Below, in pieces: positions 6,789-13,704 of a stretch of 16,677 nucleotides of DNA. Every line of letters begins with the position of its first letter. The first letter of the stretch is position 1. This stretch comes from Clostridia bacterium (lineage in GTDB: Bacteria; Bacillota_A; Clostridia; Christensenellales; Aristaeellaceae). The stretch covers positions 1-16,677 of the forward strand of contig JAFWQM010000190.1 in NCBI GenBank assembly GCA_017509065.1, written 5' to 3'. A program made the position numbers and the translations under genes. A model generated the notes under the pieces. The model searched no databases, was not told the origin of the DNA, and worked only from the letters and a program-made list of their open reading frames with translations.

Positions 6789-8983
6789 TTGCGAATCCCC
6801 TGCAATACCCGGTTGAGCTGTTTCACGCTTTCTTCGTCCGCGCCGCTCTGCTTGAGCAGGCTGATGAGCGTCATGCGGCCCAGCATGCGCTGCAAAGCGG
6901 GATTATCCTTCACCGCGTCGGCCACGTCGCCGCGGGACGCGCTGGCTTTTTCCATCATAGCGTTGACCACCGCCCCGGCCTGTGGGTTGGCGCGCAGCTC
7001 CGCCAGGGTGTCCTGCACGGAGAAGCAATCGGGGTTCATATCGTCCTGGTCAAACCAGTTGACCACCGTGGAGGCCTTGTTGTAAATGTAGCTCCCGTCC
7101 GGTTCGGATACCCTTCGGACGCACATGGTATCGACGGCTTCACCCGCCTCGACGCGGATCAGGTGCTCGCCAAGCAGCGGAATTCGGAAACGGAACACGG
7201 TTTTCCCTGTTTGATCGGCAAACTTTACGCCGTCCACATACAGGGTGACGGCAGGCTGGTTGGAATAGACCTTGATTTCCGTTTCTTCCACGGCCCGGTT
7301 GATATACCGCTTGCCGCATAGGTGGACGAAGGGCTCCTGTTTGTTCCAATCGGCTTTGTAGAGATAGAAGGCGTCCTTACGGAGAGAACGGTCAAAGGTC
7401 ACAAGACCTTTTTGGTTTTCGCCATGCTTGCCGCCCTCGTCCCGTCCATCAGCGGCGAAGTCGAACAGGTTCCACACGTGGGTGGCCCACAGGTAGGGCC
7501 TTTCCTCGATCATTTTGAGCATGTGCTCATGATACAGCGCCTGGTAATCCTCGGTATAATCGCTGCGTTCGGGATGCTCCGCGTGATAGGCGGGGTTCGC
7601 GTCCGCGCCGTACTCGGAGAAGCCGATCACCCGGTCCGGGTATTGGGCGTGGTATTCGTCAAAGAATTCGTCCGTCTGGCTCATTTCGCCCAGATACCAG
7701 CCGAAATAGAGGTTGTAGCTGTTGATGTCGGGAATCTCCAGGATGGGGCTGTCCGTTTCCAGCATGAACACGTTGGCCATGGTGGTGAGGCGCGTCCTGT
7801 CCATCCGATGGCACAGATCGTTGAGCAGCCGGTGGTTTTCCAGCAGATCCTCGTTCACCACGCTGGCGGCGGTGATTTCATTGGAAAGGCCCCATACGGC
7901 GATGCAGGGATGATTATAGCACTGGGTAATCAGTTCCCGCATCTGGTTCAGGGTATTTTCCCGTCCGTTCTTCATGTGCATGGTGATGTAGGGGATTTCC
8001 GCCCAAACCACGATGCCATTTTCGTCGCACAGGTCATAGAATTCCCGGGCGTGCTGGTAATGGGCCAGGCGCAGGGTGTTGGCTCCGAGTTCTTTGATGA
8101 TCGCCATATCCGCCTTGTGATCTTCATAGGACAGCGCGTTGCCTTTGCCCTTTACGTCCTGATGGCGGCTGACGCCCCGGAGGGGATAGCTGCGCCCGTT
8201 CAGGAAAAAGCCCTTTTCCGGGTCGCAGCGGAACGTCCGGCAGCCGAAACGGGCGCTGACCGTGTCGCCGCTGTCCAGTTTCGCTTCCGCAGTATATAGG
8301 AAAGGATCGTCCAGTCCGTCCCACAGACGCACGTTTTCGATCACAAACTCTGCTTGGGCGTGGCCGTTTTCGGAAGGAACGCGCCGGGTTTCCCCGTTGA
8401 CCGTGATTTCCACATTTTCCGCGTTCTGCCAGGTTTCCACCGTCACGGCGGCGCTGTGCTTTTCCAAATCGACAATGGGCGTTACCTTGATCCCCGGCGT
8501 TCCATCCTTCACCAGTTCAAAATGTTCTTCGGGCACGGAGATCAGCCGCACTTCCCGGTACAGCCCGCCGTAGAAGGTGAAGTCCGCTTTCTGGGGATAG
8601 ACGGCGTTGCTGTCCTCATTGCTGACAGAAATGGCAAGCACGTTGGTGTCAGCCAGATGGCCTGTCAGCTCCACACGGAAGGTGGAATAACCTCCCTCGT
8701 GCCGGGCCAGTTTGTTTCCGTTCAGGTAAACTTCGGCTGTCATCGCCGCGCCATTGATTTCCAGGAAGACGTGCTCCCCGTTCAGTTCCTCCGCGGTCAG
8801 TTCCCTGACATACCAGCACAAGCCCCGGTGATAATCGTTCCCGCCGTCCTGACCGTCCACGGCGTTCCAGGTGTGGGGCAGGGAGACGCTTTCTCCCTTC
8901 CCAGCGTATGCCATAGCCTGCTCCACGCCAATATCTGCTTTCAGAAAACGCCATTCGTCGTTCAAGATCGTGGTTTTACGCAT
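6785..8983 (-). CDS. GH2 beta-glycosidase (beta-galactosidase/beta-glucuronidase type)
   Basis: A 732-residue retaining enzyme. The order is a jelly-roll domain ('PHTWNAVDGQDGGNDYHRGLCWY', 'LEINGA', 'VYLNG'), an immunoglobulin-like domain, and a TIM barrel beginning near 'LNGRSYPLRGVSRHQD'. The acid/base is Glu369 in 'VWGLSNEI', and the nucleophile is Glu457 in 'VIGFSEYGAD'. A further beta domain follows, then a helical C-terminal segment of about 90 residues rich in Asn-Pro, Met and Lys that is not part of the standard GH2 core. The sequence does not decide between galactoside, glucuronide and other beta-glycosides. I prefer the ATG at 8983: GGAG lies 9 bases before it, while the ATG at 8992 abuts that site. 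The start overlaps the carrier's stop in ATGCGTAA, implying translational coupling. It is cytoplasmic, with no signal peptide. Confidence 0.92.
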   Translation of the reverse strand: MRKTTILNDEWRFLKADIGVEQAMAYAGKGESVSLPHTWNAVDGQDGGNDYHRGLCWYVRELTAEELNGEHVFLEINGAAMTAEVYLNGNKLARHEGGYSTFRVELTGHLADTNVLAISVSNEDSNAVYPQKADFTFYGGLYREVRLISVPEEHFELVKDGTPGIKVTPIVDLEKHSAAVTVETWQNAENVEITVNGETRRVPSENGHAQAEFVIENVRLWDGLDDPFLYTAEAKLDSGDTVSARFGCRTFRCDPEKGFFLNGRSYPLRGVSRHQDVKGKGNALSYEDHKADMAIIKELGANTLRLAHYQHAREFYDLCDENGIVVWAEIPYITMHMKNGRENTLNQMRELITQCYNHPCIAVWGLSNEITAASVVNEDLLENHRLLNDLCHRMDRTRLTTMANVFMLETDSPILEIPDINSYNLYFGWYLGEMSQTDEFFDEYHAQYPDRVIGFSEYGADANPAYHAEHPERSDYTEDYQALYHEHMLKMIEERPYLWATHVWNLFDFAADGRDEGGKHGENQKGLVTFDRSLRKDAFYLYKADWNKQEPFVHLCGKRYINRAVEETEIKVYSNQPAVTLYVDGVKFADQTGKTVFRFRIPLLGEHLIRVEAGEAVDTMCVRRVSEPDGSYIYNKASTVVNWFDQDDMNPDCFSVQDTLAELRANPQAGAVVNAMMEKASASRGDVADAVKDNPALQRMLGRMTLISLLKQSGADEESVKQLNRVLQGIRK

Positions 8984-10130
8984 GGGCCGCATCTCCTTTA
9001 TGCAGTTCTTCTTCCATATACGCTGCCTGGGAAGAAGCTTTTTTATCCTCGATGCGCTTCTGCACGTTCACCATCTCGGCCTTGTCCAGCTTGCAGCGGC
9101 GCATAGCGATCAGGGTGCAGATCCAGCCCACGATGGCCAGACCGTAGCGCAGGAACATGGTCATAAAGAACACGCCGGAGGTATCCGGGTCGGTGGGCTG
9201 GGGCATTGTGGCGGTGTACCCGATGAGCGCCACGCAGCCGGTTGCGATAGCAGCGGAGAAGGAAGAAACGACCTTGTCCACCAGGCTGTAGGTGCCGGTG
9301 ACTACTGCGGGGATATACTTGCCGCTGCGATCCAGTTCATAGTCGATGATATCAGCCATGAAGCCGCTGTTGGCGGTGGTCACACACATGGCAAAGCCAT
9401 TGGTGATAAAGGTCAGCGCCACGTAAGCGATCATGGTCACGCCCATGGTGGAAATAGTCAAGGTGCCCACCGTATGGCGGGTGATGATAAAAAACGCGAT
9501 GATGGCAATATTTGCAATGATGCAGTTCCGTGTCCAGGTAACGATGGATTCCTTGTGACCATGCTTGCCCGCGTACCGCGCGCCGTAAGCTGCGAACAGG
9601 ATGGAAGGCAGCATACCGATCATGCTCAGGGTCGTAGCCAGGCCCATATCGCCGATGAGAATGCCGTTGAGCATGGTGCTGACGATGGAGGCCGAGGAAG
9701 CCTGCTGTGCGATCTTATCAGAGGAAGCGGAAATAATGTAGCTTTGCAGGGGCTTATTGTTCCGCAAAACGTTCGCCATGTCCCTCCACTTGAGCCGCTC
9801 GTTTTTTCCGATACCCTTGAAGTTTTCGGGCTTGTCATACTGGGAGACGCCGATGCAGGTAAGCACCACGCCCACAAAAGAGAGGGTAATGCACATCCAG
9901 CAAACCACGTTCAGGAAATCCTGATTGAAGCTTCCGCCCATGGCGGGCATCAGCTTGGTATAGACCACAATGTTCAGTGCCATGGGGGTCAGGTAATTCA
10001 GCACAGTCTGCCACACGCCCACGGTAGGCCGCTGTTTGGGATCGTTGGTGATGAGGGCGGGCAGGGTCTGGGCGGTCATATTTACGATGGTGTAGCCGAT
10101 CACGTACAGCATATAGCACGCCAGGAACAC
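8976..10130 (-). CDS. GPH-type MFS sugar:cation symporter, N-terminally truncated (possible pseudogene)
   Basis: The readable frame encodes about 384 residues of an integral membrane sugar carrier of the glycoside-pentoside-hexuronide (MelB-like) group. Family marks are 'ITNDPKQRP' near 28-35 and 'MADIIDYELDRSGK' near 258-271, with about nine hydrophobic helices. It begins at 'GILVFLACYMLYVIGYT', which corresponds to roughly the third helix of full-length members, so about 80-100 residues, including helices 1-2, are missing. Upstream the frame is closed by a TAG at 10158-10160, where a 21-bp repeat begins. The only early start is GTG at 10130, with no good ribosome binding site. The 3' half is intact and overlaps the GH2 start. 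Either the gene is dead, or it is read by frame slippage at an A7 run (10147-10153 on the plus strand shows T7). An assembly error is a third option. Confidence 0.8.
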   Translation of the reverse strand: MFLACYMLYVIGYTIVNMTAQTLPALITNDPKQRPTVGVWQTVLNYLTPMALNIVVYTKLMPAMGGSFNQDFLNVVCWMCITLSFVGVVLTCIGVSQYDKPENFKGIGKNERLKWRDMANVLRNNKPLQSYIISASSDKIAQQASSASIVSTMLNGILIGDMGLATTLSMIGMLPSILFAAYGARYAGKHGHKESIVTWTRNCIIANIAIIAFFIITRHTVGTLTISTMGVTMIAYVALTFITNGFAMCVTTANSGFMADIIDYELDRSGKYIPAVVTGTYSLVDKVVSSFSAAIATGCVALIGYTATMPQPTDPDTSGVFFMTMFLRYGLAIVGWICTLIAMRRCKLDKAEMVNVQKRIEDKKASSQAAYMEEELHKGDAAHA

Positions 10131-10157
10131 TAGGATACCGTGGCCCTTTTTTTCTTT

Positions 10158-10259
10158 CTATTTGTAAACGGGAAGCCTGCTCCCGTTTGAAAATAGAGGC
10201 TTCCCGTTTGAGAATAGAGTGTTCCCGTTTACAAATAGCCTGTTCCCGTTTGAGAATAC
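10158..10259. repeat. 21-bp tandem repeat, four direct copies plus one inverted copy
   Basis: Four copies of TCCCGTTTGAGAATAG (two of them identical or nearly so, the others with 1-2 changes) start at 10181, 10202, 10223 and 10244, exactly 21 bases apart. A fifth copy, CTATTTGTAAACGGGAA (10158-10174), is inverted and is the exact complement of the third direct copy with its flank (10222-10238), giving a 17-bp perfect inverted repeat. The block lies exactly where the carrier gene lost its 5' end and directly after the regulator's stop. On the minus strand, 21 bases is seven codons, and an ATG at 10263, sitting in TAATATG with the regulator's TAA, opens a frame of about five heptads such as SILKREQ, AICKREH, SILKREA, SIFKREQ. 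Whether this is coding, a binding-site cluster or a recombination scar is open. Confidence 0.9.
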
Positions 10260-10264
10260 TCATA

Positions 10265-11104
10265 TTAAAAATGAGATAAATATTTCTTTTTATAGGCAGC
10301 AGGCGTCATGCCCTCCTGCTCTTTAAAGCATTGAATAAAATAATTGGGCGTATTGAAAGCGAGCTGATCGGAAATCTGCTGAACGGATAACGCTGTGGAC
10401 CGCAGCAAAACCTTTGCCCGTTCGATGCGCATGTGCTTCATGTACTGGGAAACGGACTGCCCTGTTTCTTTTTTGAATTTTTCTGTGAGATAATATTCCG
10501 TATACCCCACAAGCCCGGCCAGATCAGCGGTACGAATCTTCCTGTCCAGGCTTAGTTCAATATAATCGCAGCATTTCTGAATGGCGTGGGAATAGTTGGG
10601 ATTGGTGTGCAGGTAATGCACCCGATAGATAAAATCGTGATACATGGCGTGCGCCAGGGCGGAAAGCTCGCCGGAATCCCGGCAGTTTTCCGCCGTCTGG
10701 ATGTAGGAATCACCCAGCGAATAGGCGATTTCCGGCGATAGGCCGCCCTCCATGGCAGCCCGGCACACCAGGGACGTGAATACGATGATGCTTGTTTTCA
10801 TCTGCCGCAGGGGTTCCTGACCCTGCACGGGAACGCCGGGGCTCAGGGACATGCTGCGCTCGATGGTGTATTGATAATTGATATTCCCAGTGCGCACCAT
10901 CTGCAGCATAGCCTTTTCAGCCTGGTACACCCGAACACGATCCCGCTGCTGGGCAGGATCAGGACGGACGTCCCTTCCCTGCAGGGAGACAGAACTCAGA
11001 TCAAGGATGCCCAGCCTCTGCCCGGTCAGCGTATTATGCACCATGACCACATAACGGGAAAAGACCTCAAAGGACATCCGCCTCAGTTCCGCAGCCTCAA
11101 TCAT
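10265..11104 (-). CDS. AraC-family transcriptional regulator, possibly 5'-truncated
   Basis: A 279-residue regulator. The C-terminal 105 residues are a standard AraC double helix-turn-helix: 'IELSLDRKIRTADLAGLVGY' for the first, and 'LSVQQISDQLAFNTPNYFIQCFKEQEGMTPAAYKKKY' for the second. The region before it ('PLRQMKTSIIVFTSLVCRAAMEGGLSPEIAYSLGDSYIQ') matches a helical sensor-linker found in Clostridia AraC proteins that, as I recall them, are about 390-400 residues. No good ribosome binding site precedes the ATG at 11104, which abuts a hairpin-rich non-coding block, so the natural N-terminus may be lost or the start may be internal (Met10 or Met21). The gene leads the cluster and probably controls it in response to a released sugar. 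Two bases downstream begins the 21-bp repeat region. Confidence 0.85.
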   Translation of the reverse strand: MIEAAELRRMSFEVFSRYVVMVHNTLTGQRLGILDLSSVSLQGRDVRPDPAQQRDRVRVYQAEKAMLQMVRTGNINYQYTIERSMSLSPGVPVQGQEPLRQMKTSIIVFTSLVCRAAMEGGLSPEIAYSLGDSYIQTAENCRDSGELSALAHAMYHDFIYRVHYLHTNPNYSHAIQKCCDYIELSLDRKIRTADLAGLVGYTEYYLTEKFKKETGQSVSQYMKHMRIERAKVLLRSTALSVQQISDQLAFNTPNYFIQCFKEQEGMTPAAYKKKYLSHF

Positions 11105-11610
11105 CGCAAGTCCGCTTCATGCGGATATTGCTTGTTTCGGCTGATCTCACCGCCGATGAGATTCCCGTCACAAGCGGTCATCGGCGGTTCGACCCCGACC
11201 AGGGGGATGATCCCCCTGGACCCGCAATTGGCGAAATAACATCGTTGGGATATACCAACAAACTGCGCCTGTTGTGCTGGAGTTACGGAAAGTTTGAGGG
11301 CTTCTGGCCCAGGAAAGCCGGGATAATCCCAGGGGGAAAGCTCGCTTTCCCCTGGTGATTTATCCCCGGCTTTCACCGGACGCGAAGCGTCCGGTCAGGC
11401 GGCTTTCAGCCGCCGGGCCAGAAGCATTATGCGTCAAGCCAAACTTCCGCGTTTTTCTCTGCATCAACGGGAATCTACTTCATTTCATATGTCAAGTGCA
11501 ATCCGCTAAATGGGTCCAGGGGGCGAAGTCCCCTGGTGCGGGGTTTAGGGGCTGCACAGGCCCCTGCTTCGTTACCCTTCACAACAAGGCTATTAGAAGA
11601 AGAAAATGGT
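11105..11610. other. Non-coding hairpin-rich block
   Basis: This 500-base gap between the AraC and MerR-type genes has no convincing gene; the open frames in it read straight through palindromes and have no ribosome binding sites. It holds at least eight dyads, including TCCGC/GCGGA (11111-11125), ACCGCCGATGA/TCATCGGCGGT (11149-11159, 11178-11188), CCAGGGGGA-TGA-TCCCCCTGG (11199-11219), GTTGG/CCAAC (11244-11259), a four-armed segment listed separately (11300-11425), CCAGGGG/CCCCTGG (11516-11536) and AGGGGC/GCCCCT (11547-11565). No clear sigma-A promoter for the cluster is visible. Confidence 0.75.
11300..11425. repeat. Four-way-junction palindromic element
   Basis: An outer perfect 11-bp stem GCTTCTGGCCC (11300-11310)/GGGCCAGAAGC (11415-11425) encloses three arms. 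Arm A is a long hairpin: AAAGCCGGGATAA (11314-11326) with TTATCCCCGGCTTT (11360-11373), topped by CCAGGGGGAAAG (11329-11340)/CTTTCCCCTGG (11345-11355) with a CTCG loop; each stem has one bulged base. Arm B is ACCGGACGC-GAA-GCGTCCGGT (11375-11395), perfect. Arm C is GGCGGCT-TTC-AGCCGCC (11398-11414), perfect, abutting the outer stem. All arms close with almost no unpaired bases between them, either as DNA cruciform or as RNA. I do not recognise this as a known RNA family or insertion sequence. Confidence 0.85.
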
Positions 11611-11638
11611 AAAAAAGAAAGCGCCACATTGTGACGCT
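11611..11638 (-). terminator. Rho-independent terminator of the MerR-type gene
   Basis: Read on the minus strand, AGCGTCAC (11631-11638) pairs with GTGGCGCT (11620-11627, one G-T pair) around a 3-base loop, followed by TTTCTTTTTT. It lies about 20 bases after the stop of the MerR-type gene. Confidence 0.85.
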
Positions 11639-11658
11639 CCCTCGATGATTGAGAAGAA

Positions 11659-12096
11659 TCATTGCTTTTCGTAAAACTGGTTCATAAGATGCATGACATC
11701 CTTTGGGCTGCCGCTGAGGATCAGACGCACGCCGGTTCCGACAGGGTCAGAAGCGAAGTGCAGTTCGGCTTCCGGACTGCATGCTGAGATTTTTTCGCAG
11801 AAGAAAACGGATGCGCTCAACGCTTCTTTGGAACCCAGATCCAGAATGACGCACATCTTGTCCTGACTGTAGGGCTTTGCGCCTAAAAAATCGAAGACGA
11901 TGGCATTCTTTTTTGCTTTGATAGACGGCCGGACCGCTTTGTTTTCGATAAACGCCTGAACCTGTTCCGGGGTGAATACCCATGCGCCGTCGATCTTTTC
12001 ACCTGAAAGGAATCCGGTTGTGATGTATGTTCTGATGGTACGGGTGGACAAGCTGGTGATCATAGCCACATCATTGATTGAAAAAGTGTCTTTCAT
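11659..12096 (-). CDS. Small MerR-type DNA-binding regulator with unknown C-terminal domain
   Basis: A 145-residue protein. Residues about 5-52 ('FSINDVAMITSLSTRTIRTY', 'GAWVFTPEQVQAFIEN') are a MerR-like winged helix-turn-helix that should bind DNA. After a basic linker (53-63) comes an alpha/beta domain of about 80 residues with strands 'NAIVFDFLG', 'MCVILDLG', 'AELHFASD' and 'VRLILSG' and a final helix; I cannot place it in a known ligand-binding family. The usual long dimerisation coil of MerR proteins is not evident. AAGGAGGT sits 8 bases before the ATG, and the gene has its own promoter (12127-12155) and terminator (11611-11638), so it is a one-gene unit. Its targets are not evident from its neighbours. 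Confidence 0.85.
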   Translation of the reverse strand: MKDTFSINDVAMITSLSTRTIRTYITTGFLSGEKIDGAWVFTPEQVQAFIENKAVRPSIKAKKNAIVFDFLGAKPYSQDKMCVILDLGSKEALSASVFFCEKISACSPEAELHFASDPVGTGVRLILSGSPKDVMHLMNQFYEKQ

Positions 12097-12126
12097 ATCG
12101 AATACCTCCTTGCCTTTTTCGATTTA

Positions 12127-12155
12127 ATTATAATGCGCCCGGCAGGAGATATCAA
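12127..12155 (-). promoter_or_regulatory. Sigma-A promoter of the MerR-type gene
   Basis: On the minus strand TTGATA (12150-12155) is followed after exactly 17 bases by TATAAT (12127-12132), 31 bases before the start codon of the MerR-type gene. Both boxes are near consensus. Confidence 0.85.
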
Positions 12156-12234
12156 TTTGAAATACTGCGGCTTTTTCATACCTGATACTGTTCCCAATGC
12201 AAAGAGCAGATCACGTTTTATTTGAGATCGGTAA

Positions 12235-13554
12235 TTATTCCCCCGTCGTCCTGACGCTGTAAAATACCTTATTGGGCGTCATATCCTGCTGGTACTGAAT
12301 GAAAAGCTCCTCCACGGTGACGCACATGAAGCCATTGTCGTACAGCCATTCGGCTGCCCTTTTTCCGGATTCGGGGGTGTGATCCTTGATGTCGTGCATG
12401 AGGATGATGGAGCCGTCTTTGGTTTCGTCACGCACGACGGTCATGACGGCGGCGCTGCTTTTTCCCGTCCAGTCCTTGGTGTCTACGTCCCACTCGATGA
12501 AGGGCAGGTTGAGTTTGGATTTGATGAAATATTCAAAAATCCCGTAAGGCGCGCGGAGCATCCAGGGGGCGAGGCCCCAGGTTTTGGTCATCACGTTGTA
12601 CATCTTTTCCGTGTACGCCTGGATGCGGGGGATGGTGGACTTGCTGGTGTCGGTGTGTTTGTAGTGGTGGCTTTGCAGGGAGTGGTTCTCATCGTTCTCG
12701 CGCATCACGATGTCCGCGTATTCCTCAATGCGGTCGCCCACTAAGAAGAACGTGGCCTGCGCTCCGGCGTGGCGCAGGTTGTTGAGCAGGGTGGCAGTGT
12801 TGGCGTAGTCCGGTCCGTCGTCGAAGGTGAGGGCGCACATTTTGTAATTGGAATTATCGGTCTGGCGTTCGCCGTACTCTGTCATAAAGCCGCGGATGGC
12901 GTTGTAGGGGATGGTCACGCGCATGAGCGTGGGCTGCTTGGGATAGAGGATCTTGGCTTCGTAGTGGAAGCTCAGCGACACCGGCCCGAGCATGAAGGGA
13001 GTGTTCATGAGCGCTTCCCTGGTACACAAGGCGCGGAGGGTCGCTTCGTCCGCCTCCTGCTGGGGAAAATAGTTGTCCAGTTCTTCGTATACGATTTCCG
13101 CCATGATCTCCCAGGCTTCGCTGTCCTCGTCGAACAGGTCGGATAAATACACCCGCTCGCCGGTGTCCATGTCGTAGACCCTGCAATCAAATGGCGACCG
13201 CACCTGCTTGCGCTTGAAGCTTTCCCTTGCCAGCACTAAAAAACTGACCATGCTCTGCCCCGACCGGGAATTAACCACATGCACGTCCAGGCGGCTGTTG
13301 CGCTTGGGGTTGCTGGCTTTCTGCATTTCCGGGCTCATCTGCGCCACATAAGCGTCGACCATGCTGTTGATCTCGTCATCCACGGCGGACTGGGCGGTTT
13401 TGACATATTCCCAGGAAAGATAGGTCTGACTGTTCAGCTTGTCCTTCACCGTGTATTCCACCCGGAAAGCCGCAGGAAAGCTGGCTGCCTTTTCCGCTGT
13501 ACCGGGCAGCGGCAGGAGCAGCAGCAAAAGCAGCGCGGCCAGGATTCGTTTCAT
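12235..13554 (-). CDS. PdaC-like exported polysaccharide deacetylase (DUF3298-type plus NodB domain)
   Basis: A 439-residue exported protein that likely removes acetyl groups from peptidoglycan N-acetyl sugars at the cell surface. A signal peptide (1-20, poly-Leu core, cleavage near 'GTA-EK') leads to an N-terminal region resembling the DUF4163/DUF3298 pair seen in PdaC and RsiV ('DLFDEDSEAWEIMAEIVYEEL', 'LSFHYEAKILYP'). A NodB domain follows with all five motifs: 'TFDDGP' (243-248), histidines 296 and 300 in 'SHHYKH', 'RAPYG' (334-338), 'DVDTKDW' (356-362) and 'ILMHD' (384-388). Metal and catalytic residues are intact. I start at 13554 rather than 13584 because AGGAGG precedes that ATG by 8 bases and the signal peptide then begins properly with MKR. 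It has its own promoter at 13591-13619. No terminator is visible after the stop. Confidence 0.9.
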   Translation of the reverse strand: MKRILAALLLLLLLPLPGTAEKAASFPAAFRVEYTVKDKLNSQTYLSWEYVKTAQSAVDDEINSMVDAYVAQMSPEMQKASNPKRNSRLDVHVVNSRSGQSMVSFLVLARESFKRKQVRSPFDCRVYDMDTGERVYLSDLFDEDSEAWEIMAEIVYEELDNYFPQQEADEATLRALCTREALMNTPFMLGPVSLSFHYEAKILYPKQPTLMRVTIPYNAIRGFMTEYGERQTDNSNYKMCALTFDDGPDYANTATLLNNLRHAGAQATFFLVGDRIEEYADIVMRENDENHSLQSHHYKHTDTSKSTIPRIQAYTEKMYNVMTKTWGLAPWMLRAPYGIFEYFIKSKLNLPFIEWDVDTKDWTGKSSAAVMTVVRDETKDGSIILMHDIKDHTPESGKRAAEWLYDNGFMCVTVEELFIQYQQDMTPNKVFYSVRTTGE

Positions 13555-13590
13555 CCGCGGTTCCTCCTGAAAAAGGAAATTCACATCAAA

Positions 13591-13619
13591 ATTCTAACAT
13601 ATTCTCCGGGGGAGCGCAA
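13591..13619 (-). promoter_or_regulatory. Promoter of the deacetylase gene
   Basis: On the minus strand TTGCGC (13614-13619) and TAGAAT (13591-13596) are 17 bases apart. The -10 box is preceded by TGT, an extended -10. It lies just past the terminator of the upstream gene and 36 bases before the deacetylase start. Confidence 0.7.
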
Positions 13620-13632
13620 GGAGCCGGAGCGT

Positions 13633-13689
13633 AAAAAACCTTCGCGCCGTTCAGGATGGCAAGACGCCATCCTGAGAAAAGCGCGAAGG
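13633..13689 (-). terminator. Strong two-tier terminator after the proline-tailed protein gene
   Basis: On the minus strand CCTTCGCGC (13681-13689) pairs with GCGCGAAGG (13639-13647), enclosing a second perfect stem CAGGATGGC (13666-13674)/GCCATCCTG (13652-13660) with a 5-base loop. TTTTTT follows at 13633-13638. It starts 16 bases after the stop of the gene ending at 13705. Confidence 0.9.
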
Positions 13690-13704
13690 GAAGGATGAAA
13701 AACG

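Noticed and set aside
10158..10259. CRISPR-like array in the 21-bp repeats
   Set aside because: The spacing leaves only about 5 bases between 16-base cores, too short for spacers, and no cas gene is near.
11233..11261. Possible minus-strand promoter for the AraC cluster (TTGTTG, 17 bases, TATTTC with TG extension) overlapping a GTTGG/CCAAC dyad
   Set aside because: The -10 box is poor and the fit could be chance in a promoter search; no other support.
11101..11376. Open frame of 91 codons on the minus strand ending at the AraC start
   Set aside because: It runs straight through hairpin arms, has no ribosome binding site and has no protein-like pattern; it is a by-product of the palindromic block.
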